Counted from the stretch's first letter, positions 8,218 to 16,716 are shown. The stretch is DNA of 64,000 nt from Cyanobacteria bacterium OH_CBB_238 (GCA_023409995.1 JAEYQN010000031.1:3108-67107), one strand, 5' to 3'. The notes: a model not told the origin generated them from the sequence alone. Program-made: numbers and translations.

Positions 8218-8946
8218 CTATATTACAAGACCGCCATCAACGCCAATTACTTGCCCTGTTATATATGGAGCATCAGCCGCAAGGAATTTTACTGTCTTTG
8301 CAATGTCTTCAGGTTTGCCAAGTTCTTTTAACGGTATTGCTTCAACTATTTTTTCCGTATTAAGATCTTTTGTCATGTCTGTTTGTATAAACCCTGGAGC
8401 AATAGCATTAACTCTTATGCCTCTTGATGCCAATTCCTTAGCAAGTGCTTTTGTAAAACCAATCATTCCAGCTTTTGCTGAAGCGTAGTTTGTTTGTCCA
8501 GCGTTTCCATACACACCAGCAATGCTTGCCATGTTTATTATCGATCCAGAACGTTGTTTCATCATTATTTTAGATATTGGTTGTGTTACATAATAAGCAC
8601 TATTTAGGTTTGTGTTTATTACAGCTTCCCACGCATCAGCACCCATACGAATAAACAAACCGTCTCTAGTTATTCCAGCATTGTTCACCAGTACGTCTAT
8701 TCTTCCAAAATCTGAAAATATAGTTTCGATAGCTTTTGCTGATTCATCTTTATTTGATACATCAAATTTGTATGCTTTTGCGTCAACTCCTATAGCTTTT
8801 AGCTCTTCTACGGTGTTGTTTGCAGCTTCATCATTTCCCGCATAATTAACTGCAATGTCGTACCCTGCTTTAGCAAGTTCAACCGCACATGCTTTTCCTA
8901 TTCCTCTTGAGGCACCTGTGATTAATGCAACTTTTTTATCTGTCAT
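8218..8946 (-). CDS. fabG: 3-oxoacyl-ACP reductase
   Basis: NADPH-dependent short-chain dehydrogenase that reduces 3-ketoacyl-ACP. 242 residues. The cofactor motif TGASRGIG is at 10-17, NNAG in VLVNNAGITRDG, and the catalytic Ser/Tyr/Lys in NMASIAG and NYASAKAG. The ending YITGQVIGVDGGLVI is typical of FabG. The ATG at 8946 has AAGGAG upstream; the longer frame would run into fabD. It lies 16 bases after fabD in the minus-strand operon. Confidence 0.97.
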   Translation of the reverse strand: MTDKKVALITGASRGIGKACAVELAKAGYDIAVNYAGNDEAANNTVEELKAIGVDAKAYKFDVSNKDESAKAIETIFSDFGRIDVLVNNAGITRDGLFIRMGADAWEAVINTNLNSAYYVTQPISKIMMKQRSGSIINMASIAGVYGNAGQTNYASAKAGMIGFTKALAKELASRGIRVNAIAPGFIQTDMTKDLNTEKIVEAIPLKELGKPEDIAKTVKFLAADAPYITGQVIGVDGGLVI

Positions 8947-8962
8947 TACTCTGAACTCCTTA

Positions 8963-9904
8963 TTATATAGTTTGTAGGGCATTTATTGTTGATTCTAGCG
9001 TACTCATATCATAAACATTGTAGGTAGTAACTGTGGAATCAATTTTCTTATTTAGTCCTGCAAGAACTTTTCCCGGACCAATTTCAATGAATGTCGTTAT
9101 TTCTTCTTTTAGCATTTCTTGAATAGTTTGTGTCCAGTATACTGAAGAGTATATTTGCTTTGGCATTTTATCTTGTAATTCTTTTCCTGATGTTGTTATC
9201 TTTGCATCAACATTTGTTATAACTGGAATGGTTGCATCTAAAACAGTAAATGCATCCACAAATTCCTTAAATTCACTGCTGGCATTTTTCATCAGTGCTG
9301 AATGAAATGCTCCTGATACTGGAAGCGGAATACATCTTTTTGCGCCTTCATTTTTTAAGGCTTCCATTGCGCTGTTAACAGCGTCAATTTCTCCAGTTAT
9401 TACAATTTGTTCAGGAGAATTAAAGTTTGCGACTGATACAATACCATCAATGCTTGAATCTGATAAGCAAGATTCAACTTTATCTTTGGTTAATCCTAAA
9501 ATTGCAGCCATTGTTCCTGATGTTTTAGTTGCAGCTTCATTCATTAACTCTGCTCTTTTTGCAATTAGTTTAAGTACACTAGCTAAATCAAGAGAACCTG
9601 CTGCATACATTGCGACATATTCTCCTAAGCTGTGCCCAGCAACCAAAGCTACTTCAAGATTTGTTTTTTCTTTTAATGCTTCCAATGCAGCTATTGATAC
9701 AGTTAAGATCGCAGGTTGTGTATGTATTGTCTTTTTAAGTTCTTCTTCAGGGCCATTAAAGCAGATTTCAGATAAGTCATAACCAAGAATTTCATTTGCC
9801 TTATTAAATATTTCCCTAGCTTTATCTGAACTTTCAAACAATTCTTTTCCCATGCAAACCGATTGTGAACCTTGTCCTGGGAATATTAACGCAATCTTAC
9901 TCAT
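8963..9904 (-). CDS. fabD: Malonyl-CoA:ACP transacylase
   Basis: Loads malonate from CoA onto ACP. 313 residues. The N-terminal FPGQGSQ motif and the nucleophile S92 in AGHSLGEY are present, with the His in VSGAFHSALM and the oxyanion QPAILT segment. It ends EIGPGKVLAGLNKKI, typical of the family. Its ATG shares a base with the fabH stop (TAATG), and AAGGAAT lies upstream, so translation is coupled to fabH. Confidence 0.97.
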   Translation of the reverse strand: MSKIALIFPGQGSQSVCMGKELFESSDKAREIFNKANEILGYDLSEICFNGPEEELKKTIHTQPAILTVSIAALEALKEKTNLEVALVAGHSLGEYVAMYAAGSLDLASVLKLIAKRAELMNEAATKTSGTMAAILGLTKDKVESCLSDSSIDGIVSVANFNSPEQIVITGEIDAVNSAMEALKNEGAKRCIPLPVSGAFHSALMKNASSEFKEFVDAFTVLDATIPVITNVDAKITTSGKELQDKMPKQIYSSVYWTQTIQEMLKEEITTFIEIGPGKVLAGLNKKIDSTVTTYNVYDMSTLESTINALQTI

Positions 9905-10902
9905 TAAGCGATTCCTTCTCTAAGTCTTACTATTGCAGTTGCACAAGTCATTCCTGCACCAAATCCGGTCAATATAGCCTTACAAGGAAGTTTTACTTTT
10001 CCTTCTTCAACTGCTTCAACTAAAGCTATTGGTATAGATGCTGCTGATGTATTGCCATATTTTTGGATATTTACAACAACTTTATTACTACTATAATTAA
10101 GTCTGTCTGCCATGGCATCAATTATTCTTAAATTTGCTTGATGGGGTATTAAGTAATCTATATCTTCTGGTGTCAACCCAGCTTTATCAATACATCCTGC
10201 TATTAAATCAGGCATTTTAGTAACTACAAATTTGTAGACTTCTCTACCATTCATTGAAACGTGTAGGGGTTTTGACTCGCAAGGTTCAACTAATGGGCAA
10301 TTCTTTCCTGTAAGTGGCAATTCAATGAAGCTTCCACCTTCAGGGAAAGATAACATTTCAAGTCCTAAAATATCGTCAATACCATCTGGAGATTTTTTTA
10401 ATATCATAGCTCCTGCGCCATCACCAAAAAGGACGCAAGTTGATCTATCTTCCCAGTCGACGAATTTTGAATTTGCATCTGCGGCAACAATAAGAATATT
10501 TTCGTATGTTCCTGAAGCTATAAATGCTCGAGCAACATTCATCGCATATACCATTCCTGAACATGCTGCTGTTATATCAAAAGATGCCGCATTTGGCGCG
10601 TTTATTTCTAGTTGTATTTGACAAGCTGTTGAAGGATAGGCCATTGTTGGTATAGAGGCTGCTGCGATAATCAGCTGTACTTCATTTGGGTCCATGTTTG
10701 CTTTTGCTAATGCATTTTTTGCCGCTTGGACTCCAAGAGTTACTGCGTTTTCATCTCCAGAACAAACTCGTCTTTCTTTTATCCCGGTTCGAGAGGAAAT
10801 CCATTCATCGCTTGTATCAAGTATTTTTGTTAAATCTTCATTAGTAATAACTGTTTTTGGCACTGAATATCCCACGCCAGCTATCATTATCGGTACAGTC
10901 AT
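9904..10902 (-). CDS. fabH: Beta-ketoacyl-ACP synthase III
   Basis: Starts fatty-acid synthesis by condensing acetyl-CoA with malonyl-ACP. 332 residues from the ATG at 10902, preceded by GAAGGGTAAC. The catalytic triad is visible: C114 (DITAACSGMVYA), His in LIPHQANLRI and Asn in KYGNTSAASIP. It ends GFGAGMTCATAIVRL. The ribosome site lies in the 3' end of plsX, so it is coupled to that gene. Confidence 0.97.
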   Translation of the reverse strand: MTVPIMIAGVGYSVPKTVITNEDLTKILDTSDEWISSRTGIKERRVCSGDENAVTLGVQAAKNALAKANMDPNEVQLIIAAASIPTMAYPSTACQIQLEINAPNAASFDITAACSGMVYAMNVARAFIASGTYENILIVAADANSKFVDWEDRSTCVLFGDGAGAMILKKSPDGIDDILGLEMLSFPEGGSFIELPLTGKNCPLVEPCESKPLHVSMNGREVYKFVVTKMPDLIAGCIDKAGLTPEDIDYLIPHQANLRIIDAMADRLNYSSNKVVVNIQKYGNTSAASIPIALVEAVEEGKVKLPCKAILTGFGAGMTCATAIVRLREGIA

Positions 10903-10906
10903 TTTG

Positions 10907-11962
10907 TTACCCTTCATAAAATTCGGCGATTTTTTTGTTTACGCCTGTTTCAACTGCTTCTTTTGCAACTCTTACTGCATTTTTTATGGCATATGCTCTT
11001 GATCTACCGTGAGAGATTACTGTTATCCCTTTTACTCCAAGTAGAAGCGCTCCACCAAATTCTTCGTAGTTAATTTTTGTGTAAATTCTTTTCATAAATG
11101 GTCTTGCTAGTATACCTATAACTTTAGATGCAAAATCGCCACTGAATTCTTTTTTGATCATGTGAAATAACATCGAGGATGCACCTTCAATAGTTTTTAA
11201 TGCAACGTTTCCAACGAAACCATCACAAACAATTACATCACAGTTGCCTAAAAAGACTTCTTTACCTTCGATGTTGCCTATGAAATTAACTTTGTCTTGG
11301 TTTTCTTCAAATAATTTATATGTTTGTTTAACAAGATCATTACCTTTGCCTGGTTCTTCACCTATATTTAGAACTCCAATACGTGGATTTTCTATTCCTA
11401 AAACATTTTTAGAAAAAGTTGCACCCATAACTCCAAATTGATATAACATTTCCGGAGTACTATTTGTATTTGCTCCTGCATCAATGAGCACTGTTGGTTG
11501 CTTCATTGTTGGCAATGTTGTGCAAATTGCAGGTCTTTCAATTCCAGGAAGTCTTCCTAATCCAAATAAACTTGCCGCCATTGCTGCACCTGTTGAACCG
11601 GCTGCAACTATGGCATCAGCGCTTCCTGAGGCAACGGCATCAACAGCTAAAACAATAGAAGATTTTTTCTTTTTACGAATAGCCTGCCCAGGAGCTTCAC
11701 CCATTTCAATTATTTCTGATGCATGAGTTATCTTAATATCAAGCTTTTTAAGATCAATTTTTATTCTTTTTGGCTTAAATAATCCGCCGCCAAGATAAAC
11801 GATACCTTCTTGCTCAATTCTATCAAGTTCTCGTTCTATTTTATCCTGTTTGCCTACGAGCTCTATTGGAACATTATAGTCCCAAGCTCCCCAAACTGCA
11901 CCTTCAACAATTTCTTTTGGCGCATAATCGCCACCCATTGCATCGATAGCTATTCTAGTCAT
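10907..11962 (-). CDS. plsX: Phosphate acyltransferase PlsX
   Basis: Makes acyl-phosphate from acyl-ACP for phospholipid synthesis at the membrane. 351 residues, with the N-terminal AIDAMGGDYAPKEIVEGA motif, the SIVLAVDAVASGSADAIVAAGSTGA region and the C-terminal YEEFGGALLLGVKG. It lies between rpmF and fabH, the conserved bacterial order linking ribosome, phospholipid and fatty-acid genes. FapR-like regulation is not evident in the sequence. Confidence 0.97.
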   Translation of the reverse strand: MTRIAIDAMGGDYAPKEIVEGAVWGAWDYNVPIELVGKQDKIERELDRIEQEGIVYLGGGLFKPKRIKIDLKKLDIKITHASEIIEMGEAPGQAIRKKKKSSIVLAVDAVASGSADAIVAAGSTGAAMAASLFGLGRLPGIERPAICTTLPTMKQPTVLIDAGANTNSTPEMLYQFGVMGATFSKNVLGIENPRIGVLNIGEEPGKGNDLVKQTYKLFEENQDKVNFIGNIEGKEVFLGNCDVIVCDGFVGNVALKTIEGASSMLFHMIKKEFSGDFASKVIGILARPFMKRIYTKINYEEFGGALLLGVKGITVISHGRSRAYAIKNAVRVAKEAVETGVNKKIAEFYEG

Positions 11963-11990
11963 TATTTATTCACTCTTCCCTGTTTTTTTA

Positions 11991-12314
11991 TTATTCTTCA
12001 GTTGTTTCTTCTGTTGTTTCAGCTTTAACTTCTTCAACAATTTCAACTTTTGTTTCTTCAACTACTTCTGCTTTTTTTGCTTTTTTTACAGCAGGTTTTT
12101 TCTCAACTTTTTTAGGTGTTTCATCTGCAACAAAATCAGCTGATTTTATGCTTACTGCTTTTCCTTTATAATATCCACAGGCTTTACAAACTGTATGTGT
12201 TAGAGCAAGCTCTCCACAGTTTGTGCAAGTTGTTGTTTCTGGAACTGTTGCTTTCCAATTTGATCTTCTATGTCCTTGAGCCGAATGACCCACTCTCTTC
12301 TTTGGTACTGCCAT
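11991..12314 (-). CDS. rpmF: Ribosomal protein L32 with long charged tail
   Basis: The first ~57 residues are a standard zinc-type L32: MAVPKKRVGHSAQGHRRS, then CTNCGELALTHTVCKACG with two CxxC pairs. The protein is 107 residues, whereas L32 is normally about 57-60. The extra C-terminal ~50 residues are low-complexity, first Lys/Ala/Val and then Glu/Thr/Val (VEETKVEIVEEV and similar). The tail is in frame without any break, and is probably disordered and surface-exposed on the large subunit. The gene sits in its usual place between DUF177 and plsX. Confidence 0.93.
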   Translation of the reverse strand: MAVPKKRVGHSAQGHRRSNWKATVPETTTCTNCGELALTHTVCKACGYYKGKAVSIKSADFVADETPKKVEKKPAVKKAKKAEVVEETKVEIVEEVKAETTEETTEE

Positions 12315-12316
12315 AA

Positions 12317-12814
12317 TTAATCATCCTTTTCTATTTTTATTGATTTAAATATTTCTAATCTAGGATCTGAATTTTCTTTTTTTATATATTGTTCTATTTT
12401 TTCTTCACCTATACAATTTATATCACAAACAAGTTTATTTGGAAGGTTTAATATTACAGATTGATAAATTAAATCAGTGATATCTATCTCTTCAGCCCCA
12501 TTTAACTCTTCAACAAATGAGCCTTCTTTTAACTCTACTTCCTCTTTGTATTCTTCATGCAAAGAGTGTTTAACAAATGTTTCATCAATATTGATAGAAA
12601 CACTCTTCTCGAATTTCTTAAGGCAGTTATCGCACTCTAATGAAAGCGTTGCAGATACATTGCCTGTGACGTTGATGTACTCTTTGTCAAGCGATTTAAC
12701 AAGCAAAATAGCCTTAACGGGGATTGCGGTGTTCAAATCATCTATTACTTCACTAAACTCTATATTAACTTGTCCGTTTTTTGAATTTTCTAATTCTGAA
12801 ATACTTATTCTCAT
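12317..12814 (-). CDS. YceD/DUF177 family protein
   Basis: 165 residues of the DUF177 family, known to accompany rpmF in most bacteria and linked to 23S rRNA/50S metabolism. The CDNC pair in LSLECDNCLKKFEKSV and a second Cys pair near CDINCIGEE are seen, with the acidic centre typical of the family. It is the first gene of the fatty-acid operon. No Shine-Dalgarno is present; the -10 box lies seven bases before the ATG, so the mRNA may be leaderless. Confidence 0.85.
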   Translation of the reverse strand: MRISISELENSKNGQVNIEFSEVIDDLNTAIPVKAILLVKSLDKEYINVTGNVSATLSLECDNCLKKFEKSVSINIDETFVKHSLHEEYKEEVELKEGSFVEELNGAEEIDITDLIYQSVILNLPNKLVCDINCIGEEKIEQYIKKENSDPRLEIFKSIKIEKDD

Positions 12815-12821
12815 TTTTATA

Positions 12822-12849
12822 ATTGTATTTGCAAGAAATTATTTGTCAA
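12822..12849 (-). promoter_or_regulatory. Promoter of the DUF177-rpmF-fab operon
   Basis: Perfect TTGACA (12849-12844), a 16-base spacer and TACAAT (12827-12822) on the minus strand. Only seven bases separate the -10 box from the ATG at 12814, which places the transcript start at or next to the start codon. Confidence 0.7.
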
Positions 12850-12852
12850 ATT

Positions 12853-12876
12853 AAAAGCAACCTTTCGGTTGCTTTT
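12853..12876. terminator. Terminator downstream of the small helical genes
   Basis: Stem AAAAGCAACC/GGTTGCTTTT with loop TTTC. On the minus strand it separates the sigma-28 unit (12882-13512) from the fatty-acid operon. Confidence 0.8.
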
Positions 12877-12881
12877 TTGTT

Positions 12882-13211
12882 TTACTGTCCATATTTAAAT
12901 GATCGGCTAATGGAACTGTCTCTTAATGATGTTGCTGATTGTATTTCTTGATCAACCATTTTTAATTGAGAGTTATAAAGTTCCAATTGCATATCTAACT
13001 TTTTATCTAGTGCATCTAACCTGTCTTTTTTTGCGTTGAGTTGTTTTACAAAATCAGAATCAGTGTCCATGTCATTGCCCATACTGATCATTTCTTGTAT
13101 GGTTTTACTCAATGCCATCTTGCTTTCAGTAATGGTTGTGATCTTGCTTTCCAAGTCATTTCTGAACTGTGTTAGATACATTAATCTGAATGTTGCTGCT
13201 GCCAATCCCAT
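12882..13211 (-). CDS. Small helical protein, candidate flagellar/export-associated
   Basis: 109 residues, almost entirely helical and coiled-coil-like, without Cys and without a signal peptide. The N-terminus (GLAAATFRLMYLTQFRNDLE) and the C-terminus (LDMQLELYNSQLKMVDQEI, then SFKYGQ at the end) resemble those of the protein encoded at 61972-62523, whereas the middles differ. Conserved helical ends around a variable centre are known from axial flagellar proteins and type III substrates. It lies 13 bases after another small gene behind a sigma-28-type promoter. I do not recognise a named family, and export is inference. Confidence 0.6.
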   Translation of the reverse strand: MGLAAATFRLMYLTQFRNDLESKITTITESKMALSKTIQEMISMGNDMDTDSDFVKQLNAKKDRLDALDKKLDMQLELYNSQLKMVDQEIQSATSLRDSSISRSFKYGQ

Positions 13212-13224
13212 AGGATTTTATCCT

Positions 13225-13512
13225 TTATCTGGTTTCGTTGAGTGTTCTTCCTCTAAGGAATACGTGTTCGTTATTCTGTGCAATTATTTGTTCCATTTGT
13301 GATAGCCTGTATTTTTGGTAATTTAGCCTATATCTAGCCATCTTTATTTTCTTGTTTATAGCAAGAAATTCTTTAACTGAGCCTTGGACTTCTTTTACAA
13401 AAGCTTTTACAGGGTTTCTTTTTCTTAAAAATGATCTGGAAAATTGAATAAAATTGATCAACTTTTGAAGATTTGCTCTGAATGATTGCTGTATTATTGC
13501 CTGTTGTAACAA
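13225..13512 (-). CDS. Small basic helical protein in the sigma-28 unit
   Basis: 95 residues from a TTG start at 13512, which has AAGGAG six bases upstream (13524-13519); a GTG at 13533 has none. The protein is rich in Lys/Arg/Gln/Phe with predicted long helices (INFIQFSRSFLRKRNP, then YRLNYQKYRLSQMEQ) and no signal peptide. It is the first gene after the sigma-28-type promoter and precedes the small helical protein by 12 bases. Its basic, helical nature would fit a chaperone or partner of its neighbour, which is only a guess. Confidence 0.55.
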   Translation of the reverse strand: MLQQAIIQQSFRANLQKLINFIQFSRSFLRKRNPVKAFVKEVQGSVKEFLAINKKIKMARYRLNYQKYRLSQMEQIIAQNNEHVFLRGRTLNETR

Positions 13513-13580
13513 TTTGAACTCCTTGTTTATCACAAGAACTACATATATATAAAAACAATTAATCTTTTATTATTTACTAG

Positions 13581-13607
13581 TTATCGGGTCTTGTAACAAA
13601 AACTTAA
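13581..13607 (-). promoter_or_regulatory. Sigma-28 (FliA)-type promoter
   Basis: On the minus strand TTAAGTTT (13607-13600), an 11-base spacer and CCCGATAA (13588-13581). The FliA consensus is TAAAGTTT-N11-GCCGATAA, so 14 of 16 positions match with exact spacing. It points at the two small genes at 13512 and 13211, about 70 bases upstream of the first. Confidence 0.75.
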
Positions 13608-13737
13608 TATATTTTTATTTGTAGCTCTTTATAACCTTACCTACTTTTTAATAATCGGAGTTTGAAAAGCAATCTTTAAACATTAATGAAATAAAGTATA
13701 TATTTTTTACAAAAATTAATAAATGCTTTTTACTATT

Positions 13738-14325
13738 TTAGTTGTTAATCCATTTTTTGAAAAAATTTAGTCCGGCTTTTGAGCTTTTTTCAGGATGAAA
13801 TTGAACAGCAGTTAAATTGTTTTTCTGAATCGAGGCACAAAACTCGCCATGGTAATCACTGGTTGAGGATACGATTGATTTGTCTTCTGGTTTGACATAA
13901 TAAGAGTTTACAAAGTAAAAATACTCACTTGTTAAAAACGAATTTGTTTCTGTTGTATTTATTTTATTCCAACCTATTTGGGGAATTTTACCCTGAGTGA
14001 ATTTCTTAACTTCACCTTTTAATATTCCTAAACCAGATATATCTGGCGCCTCTTCGCTATTTTCAAATAAAATTTGCAGGCCAATGCAGATTCCAAGAAA
14101 TGGTGTATCTTTTTCAATAATTTCTCTTATTGTGTTATCTAGACCTTTGTTTTTTAAGTTTAACATCGCCTGTTTGAAATGACCTTGTCCTGGAAAAATA
14201 ATTTTTCCTGCATTTAGTATTTTTGTTTTATCAGATGAAACTTCAAAATCAGCACCAAAAAATGACAGCATATTTGCAACACTTTTTAGGTTTCCCGATT
14301 CGTAGTCAACAATTATTGTTTTCAT
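13738..14325 (-). CDS. hisH: Imidazole glycerol phosphate synthase, glutaminase subunit
   Basis: Releases ammonia from glutamine for HisF in histidine synthesis. 195 residues with the class I amidotransferase triad C80 (FLGICIGLQIL), H177 and E179 (VQFHPEKSS), and the FPGQGHF oxyanion region. It is the last gene of the serS-tmk-folE2 run and overlaps the aminotransferase stop by one base. Its partner hisF is 43 kb away at 57608, so the histidine genes are scattered. Confidence 0.95.
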   Translation of the reverse strand: MKTIIVDYESGNLKSVANMLSFFGADFEVSSDKTKILNAGKIIFPGQGHFKQAMLNLKNKGLDNTIREIIEKDTPFLGICIGLQILFENSEEAPDISGLGILKGEVKKFTQGKIPQIGWNKINTTETNSFLTSEYFYFVNSYYVKPEDKSIVSSTSDYHGEFCASIQKNNLTAVQFHPEKSSKAGLNFFKKWINN

Positions 14326-15566
14326 TAGAAAGTAAATCCGTCTTCTTTCATTCTTCGAATTACATCTTTTAAGTCATCATCAGTTGCAACTACTGATATT
14401 CTAAAAAAGCCTTCACCATAGTTTCCAAAAGCATTGCCCGGAACGAATACTATGCCAGATGTCTTTAGTACTTCTTCGGTAAATTCTGCTGAGGTTTTAT
14501 ATCTTGGAGGAATTGGCAACCATAAATAGAATGTTGCTTTTGGAATATTTAGAGAATCCATATTCCAACCAAGTTCTTTAAATCCATCCACAAGTATTTT
14601 TTGTTTTGCTTCAAATCCATTTACAGCTTCTTCTATATATTTGTCACCTTCATTGCTATTTAGCACTTGCGCTGCCGCTTTTTGAAGAGCTTTATATATG
14701 CCTGTGTCAATTGTAGATTTTAGTTTACCGAACATTTCAATTACTTCTGAATTTCCGCACACCCACCCGAGTCGCCAGCCAGTCATTGCATATGGCTTTG
14801 AGAATGAATGAAATTCTACAGCAACTTCTTTTGCTCCATCAACTTCTAGTATGCTGTTTGGTTTTTCTTCCCCAACAAAACTCATATCAGCATATGCCGC
14901 ATCACTTATTAGTAAGAGACCATGTTTTTTGCAAAACTCTACTACATGTTTATAGTACTCAATATTTGCAGTTGCTCCAAGTGGATTATTTGGGTAGTTA
15001 ATCACAACAGCTTTGACTTTTGCTTTATCATAGCCATCTTTTTCTAATGATTCCATTACTTCATCCAATGAAGGCATATAGTTATTTTCTAAAGTTAGTG
15101 GGATTGGATAAGCTTGCCCCCCTGAAACTTTCAGCATTTCTTTGTATGAGGCGTATCCAGGATCTGGAATTAATACAATTTCTTTATCGGTTTCAACGGT
15201 TGTTGGATTTATGATTTCTCTAATTAGATTTGCTATTCCTTCTTTTGAACCAATTAAGGAAAAAACTTCTGTTGTGGGATTAATATCTACGCCGAATCTG
15301 TTTTTCATTCTTTTTGCTATAGCTTCTAAATAAAAATTCTCACCTTTTGGACTTGAGTATGTATGAATCCCCGGTTCATCAAGAGCTTCTTTTAGTTTAT
15401 CTATAACATACTGAGGCGGCGCCTGAACAGGAGCTCCCATAGAAAGAGAAATTGGGGCTCTTCCTTTTGCTTTTAGTTCGGGAGTCATTTTTGTTGTTTC
15501 TTGTTTTATTTTAAACATTATATATGTTTCTAATGATTGAACATAGTCATTAAATAGGTGTTTCAT
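14325..15566 (-). CDS. PLP-dependent class I/II aminotransferase
   Basis: 413 residues, fold type I. The PLP lysine lies in FHSFSKPYAMTGWRLGW. Other signatures are LIGSKEGIANL, NYPNNPLGATA, SDAAYADM and the final FRISVV arginine region. The LIGSKEGI segment is typical of LL-diaminopimelate aminotransferases (DapL/DapC-like), so a role in lysine/peptidoglycan synthesis is the best guess, with aspartate aminotransferase the alternative. AAGGAGACAAA precedes the ATG, nine bases after folE2. Confidence 0.85.
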   Translation of the reverse strand: MKHLFNDYVQSLETYIMFKIKQETTKMTPELKAKGRAPISLSMGAPVQAPPQYVIDKLKEALDEPGIHTYSSPKGENFYLEAIAKRMKNRFGVDINPTTEVFSLIGSKEGIANLIREIINPTTVETDKEIVLIPDPGYASYKEMLKVSGGQAYPIPLTLENNYMPSLDEVMESLEKDGYDKAKVKAVVINYPNNPLGATANIEYYKHVVEFCKKHGLLLISDAAYADMSFVGEEKPNSILEVDGAKEVAVEFHSFSKPYAMTGWRLGWVCGNSEVIEMFGKLKSTIDTGIYKALQKAAAQVLNSNEGDKYIEEAVNGFEAKQKILVDGFKELGWNMDSLNIPKATFYLWLPIPPRYKTSAEFTEEVLKTSGIVFVPGNAFGNYGEGFFRISVVATDDDLKDVIRRMKEDGFTF

Positions 15567-15575
15567 TTTGTCTCC

Positions 15576-16382
15576 TTATTCTTTTGTTTCAGACTGCCAT
15601 GCCCAAGCATTGTGGTTGTGAATACTTTCATAGGCTTCTATTTCTGTTTCAAAATATTTAATTCTGGGGTCTTGTCTAAGCAGTATAACAAGATCTCTAA
15701 GAGCATCTTCAACAAATTTTGGGTTTTGGTACGCTTTTTCTGTTACGTATTTTTCATCACTTCTTTTTAATAATGGATAAACAGGGCAAGAACCACATGT
15801 TTCTATCATATCAATTAAATCTTCTATCCAAATGTGTTCATTTTCTGCATAGCTCACCTTTAAGTTGATGAGGGCTCGTTGGTTATGAGCGCAATTATCC
15901 GAAATCTCTTTTGAACAAGGACAAAGTGTTGTGACTGGTACTTTTACCCCAAGTATAAATCTGTAATTATCTTTATCCAGATCACCTTCAAATGAACACT
16001 CATAGCCCATTGGAAAAATAGCTTTGCTAACAGGTGATTTCTTATCGATAAAATATTTAAAAGAAAATTTAACATGGGCACTTTGCGCATGAAGCTTTGT
16101 TTGAATATCTTTTAATATTCCTTTTATATCAACGCCTAGCAAATCTTTTTGCCTATAATCATTCAGAACTTCCATAAAACGAGACATATGAGTCCCTCTA
16201 TATTTTTGTGGAAGTGCTACACTCATTCGTGCTTTTGCGCTTACTATTTGGTTTTCTGCATTTTTTCGTTGAATAACTAGTGGTATTTCAACGTCATTTA
16301 CTCCAACCTTTTGTATGTCTATTCCTCTTATATCATTTTGATTTTGAATATCTTTAAGTGTTTTTTTTTCTGTATTAGTCAT
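15576..16382 (-). CDS. folE2: GTP cyclohydrolase FolE2 (type IB)
   Basis: Converts GTP to dihydroneopterin triphosphate, the first step to folate and also to queuosine. 268 residues with the COG1469 signature KVPVTTLCPCSKEIS followed by CAHNQRA, containing the metal-binding Cys and His. The IB type replaces the zinc-dependent FolE and can use other metals. It lies two bases from the RWYDKDP gene. The queuosine genes queE (25049) and queC (59974) elsewhere in the window could use its product. Confidence 0.95.
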   Translation of the reverse strand: MTNTEKKTLKDIQNQNDIRGIDIQKVGVNDVEIPLVIQRKNAENQIVSAKARMSVALPQKYRGTHMSRFMEVLNDYRQKDLLGVDIKGILKDIQTKLHAQSAHVKFSFKYFIDKKSPVSKAIFPMGYECSFEGDLDKDNYRFILGVKVPVTTLCPCSKEISDNCAHNQRALINLKVSYAENEHIWIEDLIDMIETCGSCPVYPLLKRSDEKYVTEKAYQNPKFVEDALRDLVILLRQDPRIKYFETEIEAYESIHNHNAWAWQSETKE

Positions 16383-16383
16383 T

Positions 16384-16716
16384 TTAAAAATCTATATCTT
16401 CTGTCGAATTACTTTCTAGTGCTGTTAAAAGCTTTAATGCGGCTTTTTTTTGAGTTTCAGGCGGAGCCAATCTTAACAATTCTACCGCTTTTAACATAAC
16501 AGGATCTTTGTCGTACCAACGGTTTCCTTTTCCTGAATATTGGGTAACCATATTGTAGACGCTTTCTATAACATCTTGGGCAACCTGCTCTTGAAGCTTT
16601 AGTATAAAATCAGAGGCTGTTGAATTTGCTTCACCTGTTTCAGTCTGCAATCTCAATAATTCCAATGCTTCTTGTAAAATAGGATCTTTATCATACCAGC
16701 GTCTGAATTCTTGCAT
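16384..16716 (-). CDS. RWYDKDP-repeat protein (copy 1)
   Basis: 110 residues with two copies of a motif: RRWYDKDPILQEALELLRL near the N-terminus (about 5-23) and NRWYDKDPVMLKAVELLRL at about 66-84, separated by a Ser/Thr/Gln-rich helix. The same double motif occurs in the 99-residue protein at 40251-40550. The segment after each motif looks helical (A.ELLRL). It is tightly packed between tmk and folE2. I do not recognise a characterised family. Confidence 0.65.
   Translation of the reverse strand: MQEFRRWYDKDPILQEALELLRLQTETGEANSTASDFILKLQEQVAQDVIESVYNMVTQYSGKGNRWYDKDPVMLKAVELLRLAPPETQKKAALKLLTALESNSTEDIDF

Noticed and set aside
13225-13533. GTG at 13533 as start of the basic helical protein
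   Set aside because: The AAGGAG would lie inside the gene; TTG 13512 is correctly spaced.
15558-15770. Plus-strand frames opposite folE2 and the aminotransferase
   Set aside because: Frame shadows of well-supported genes.
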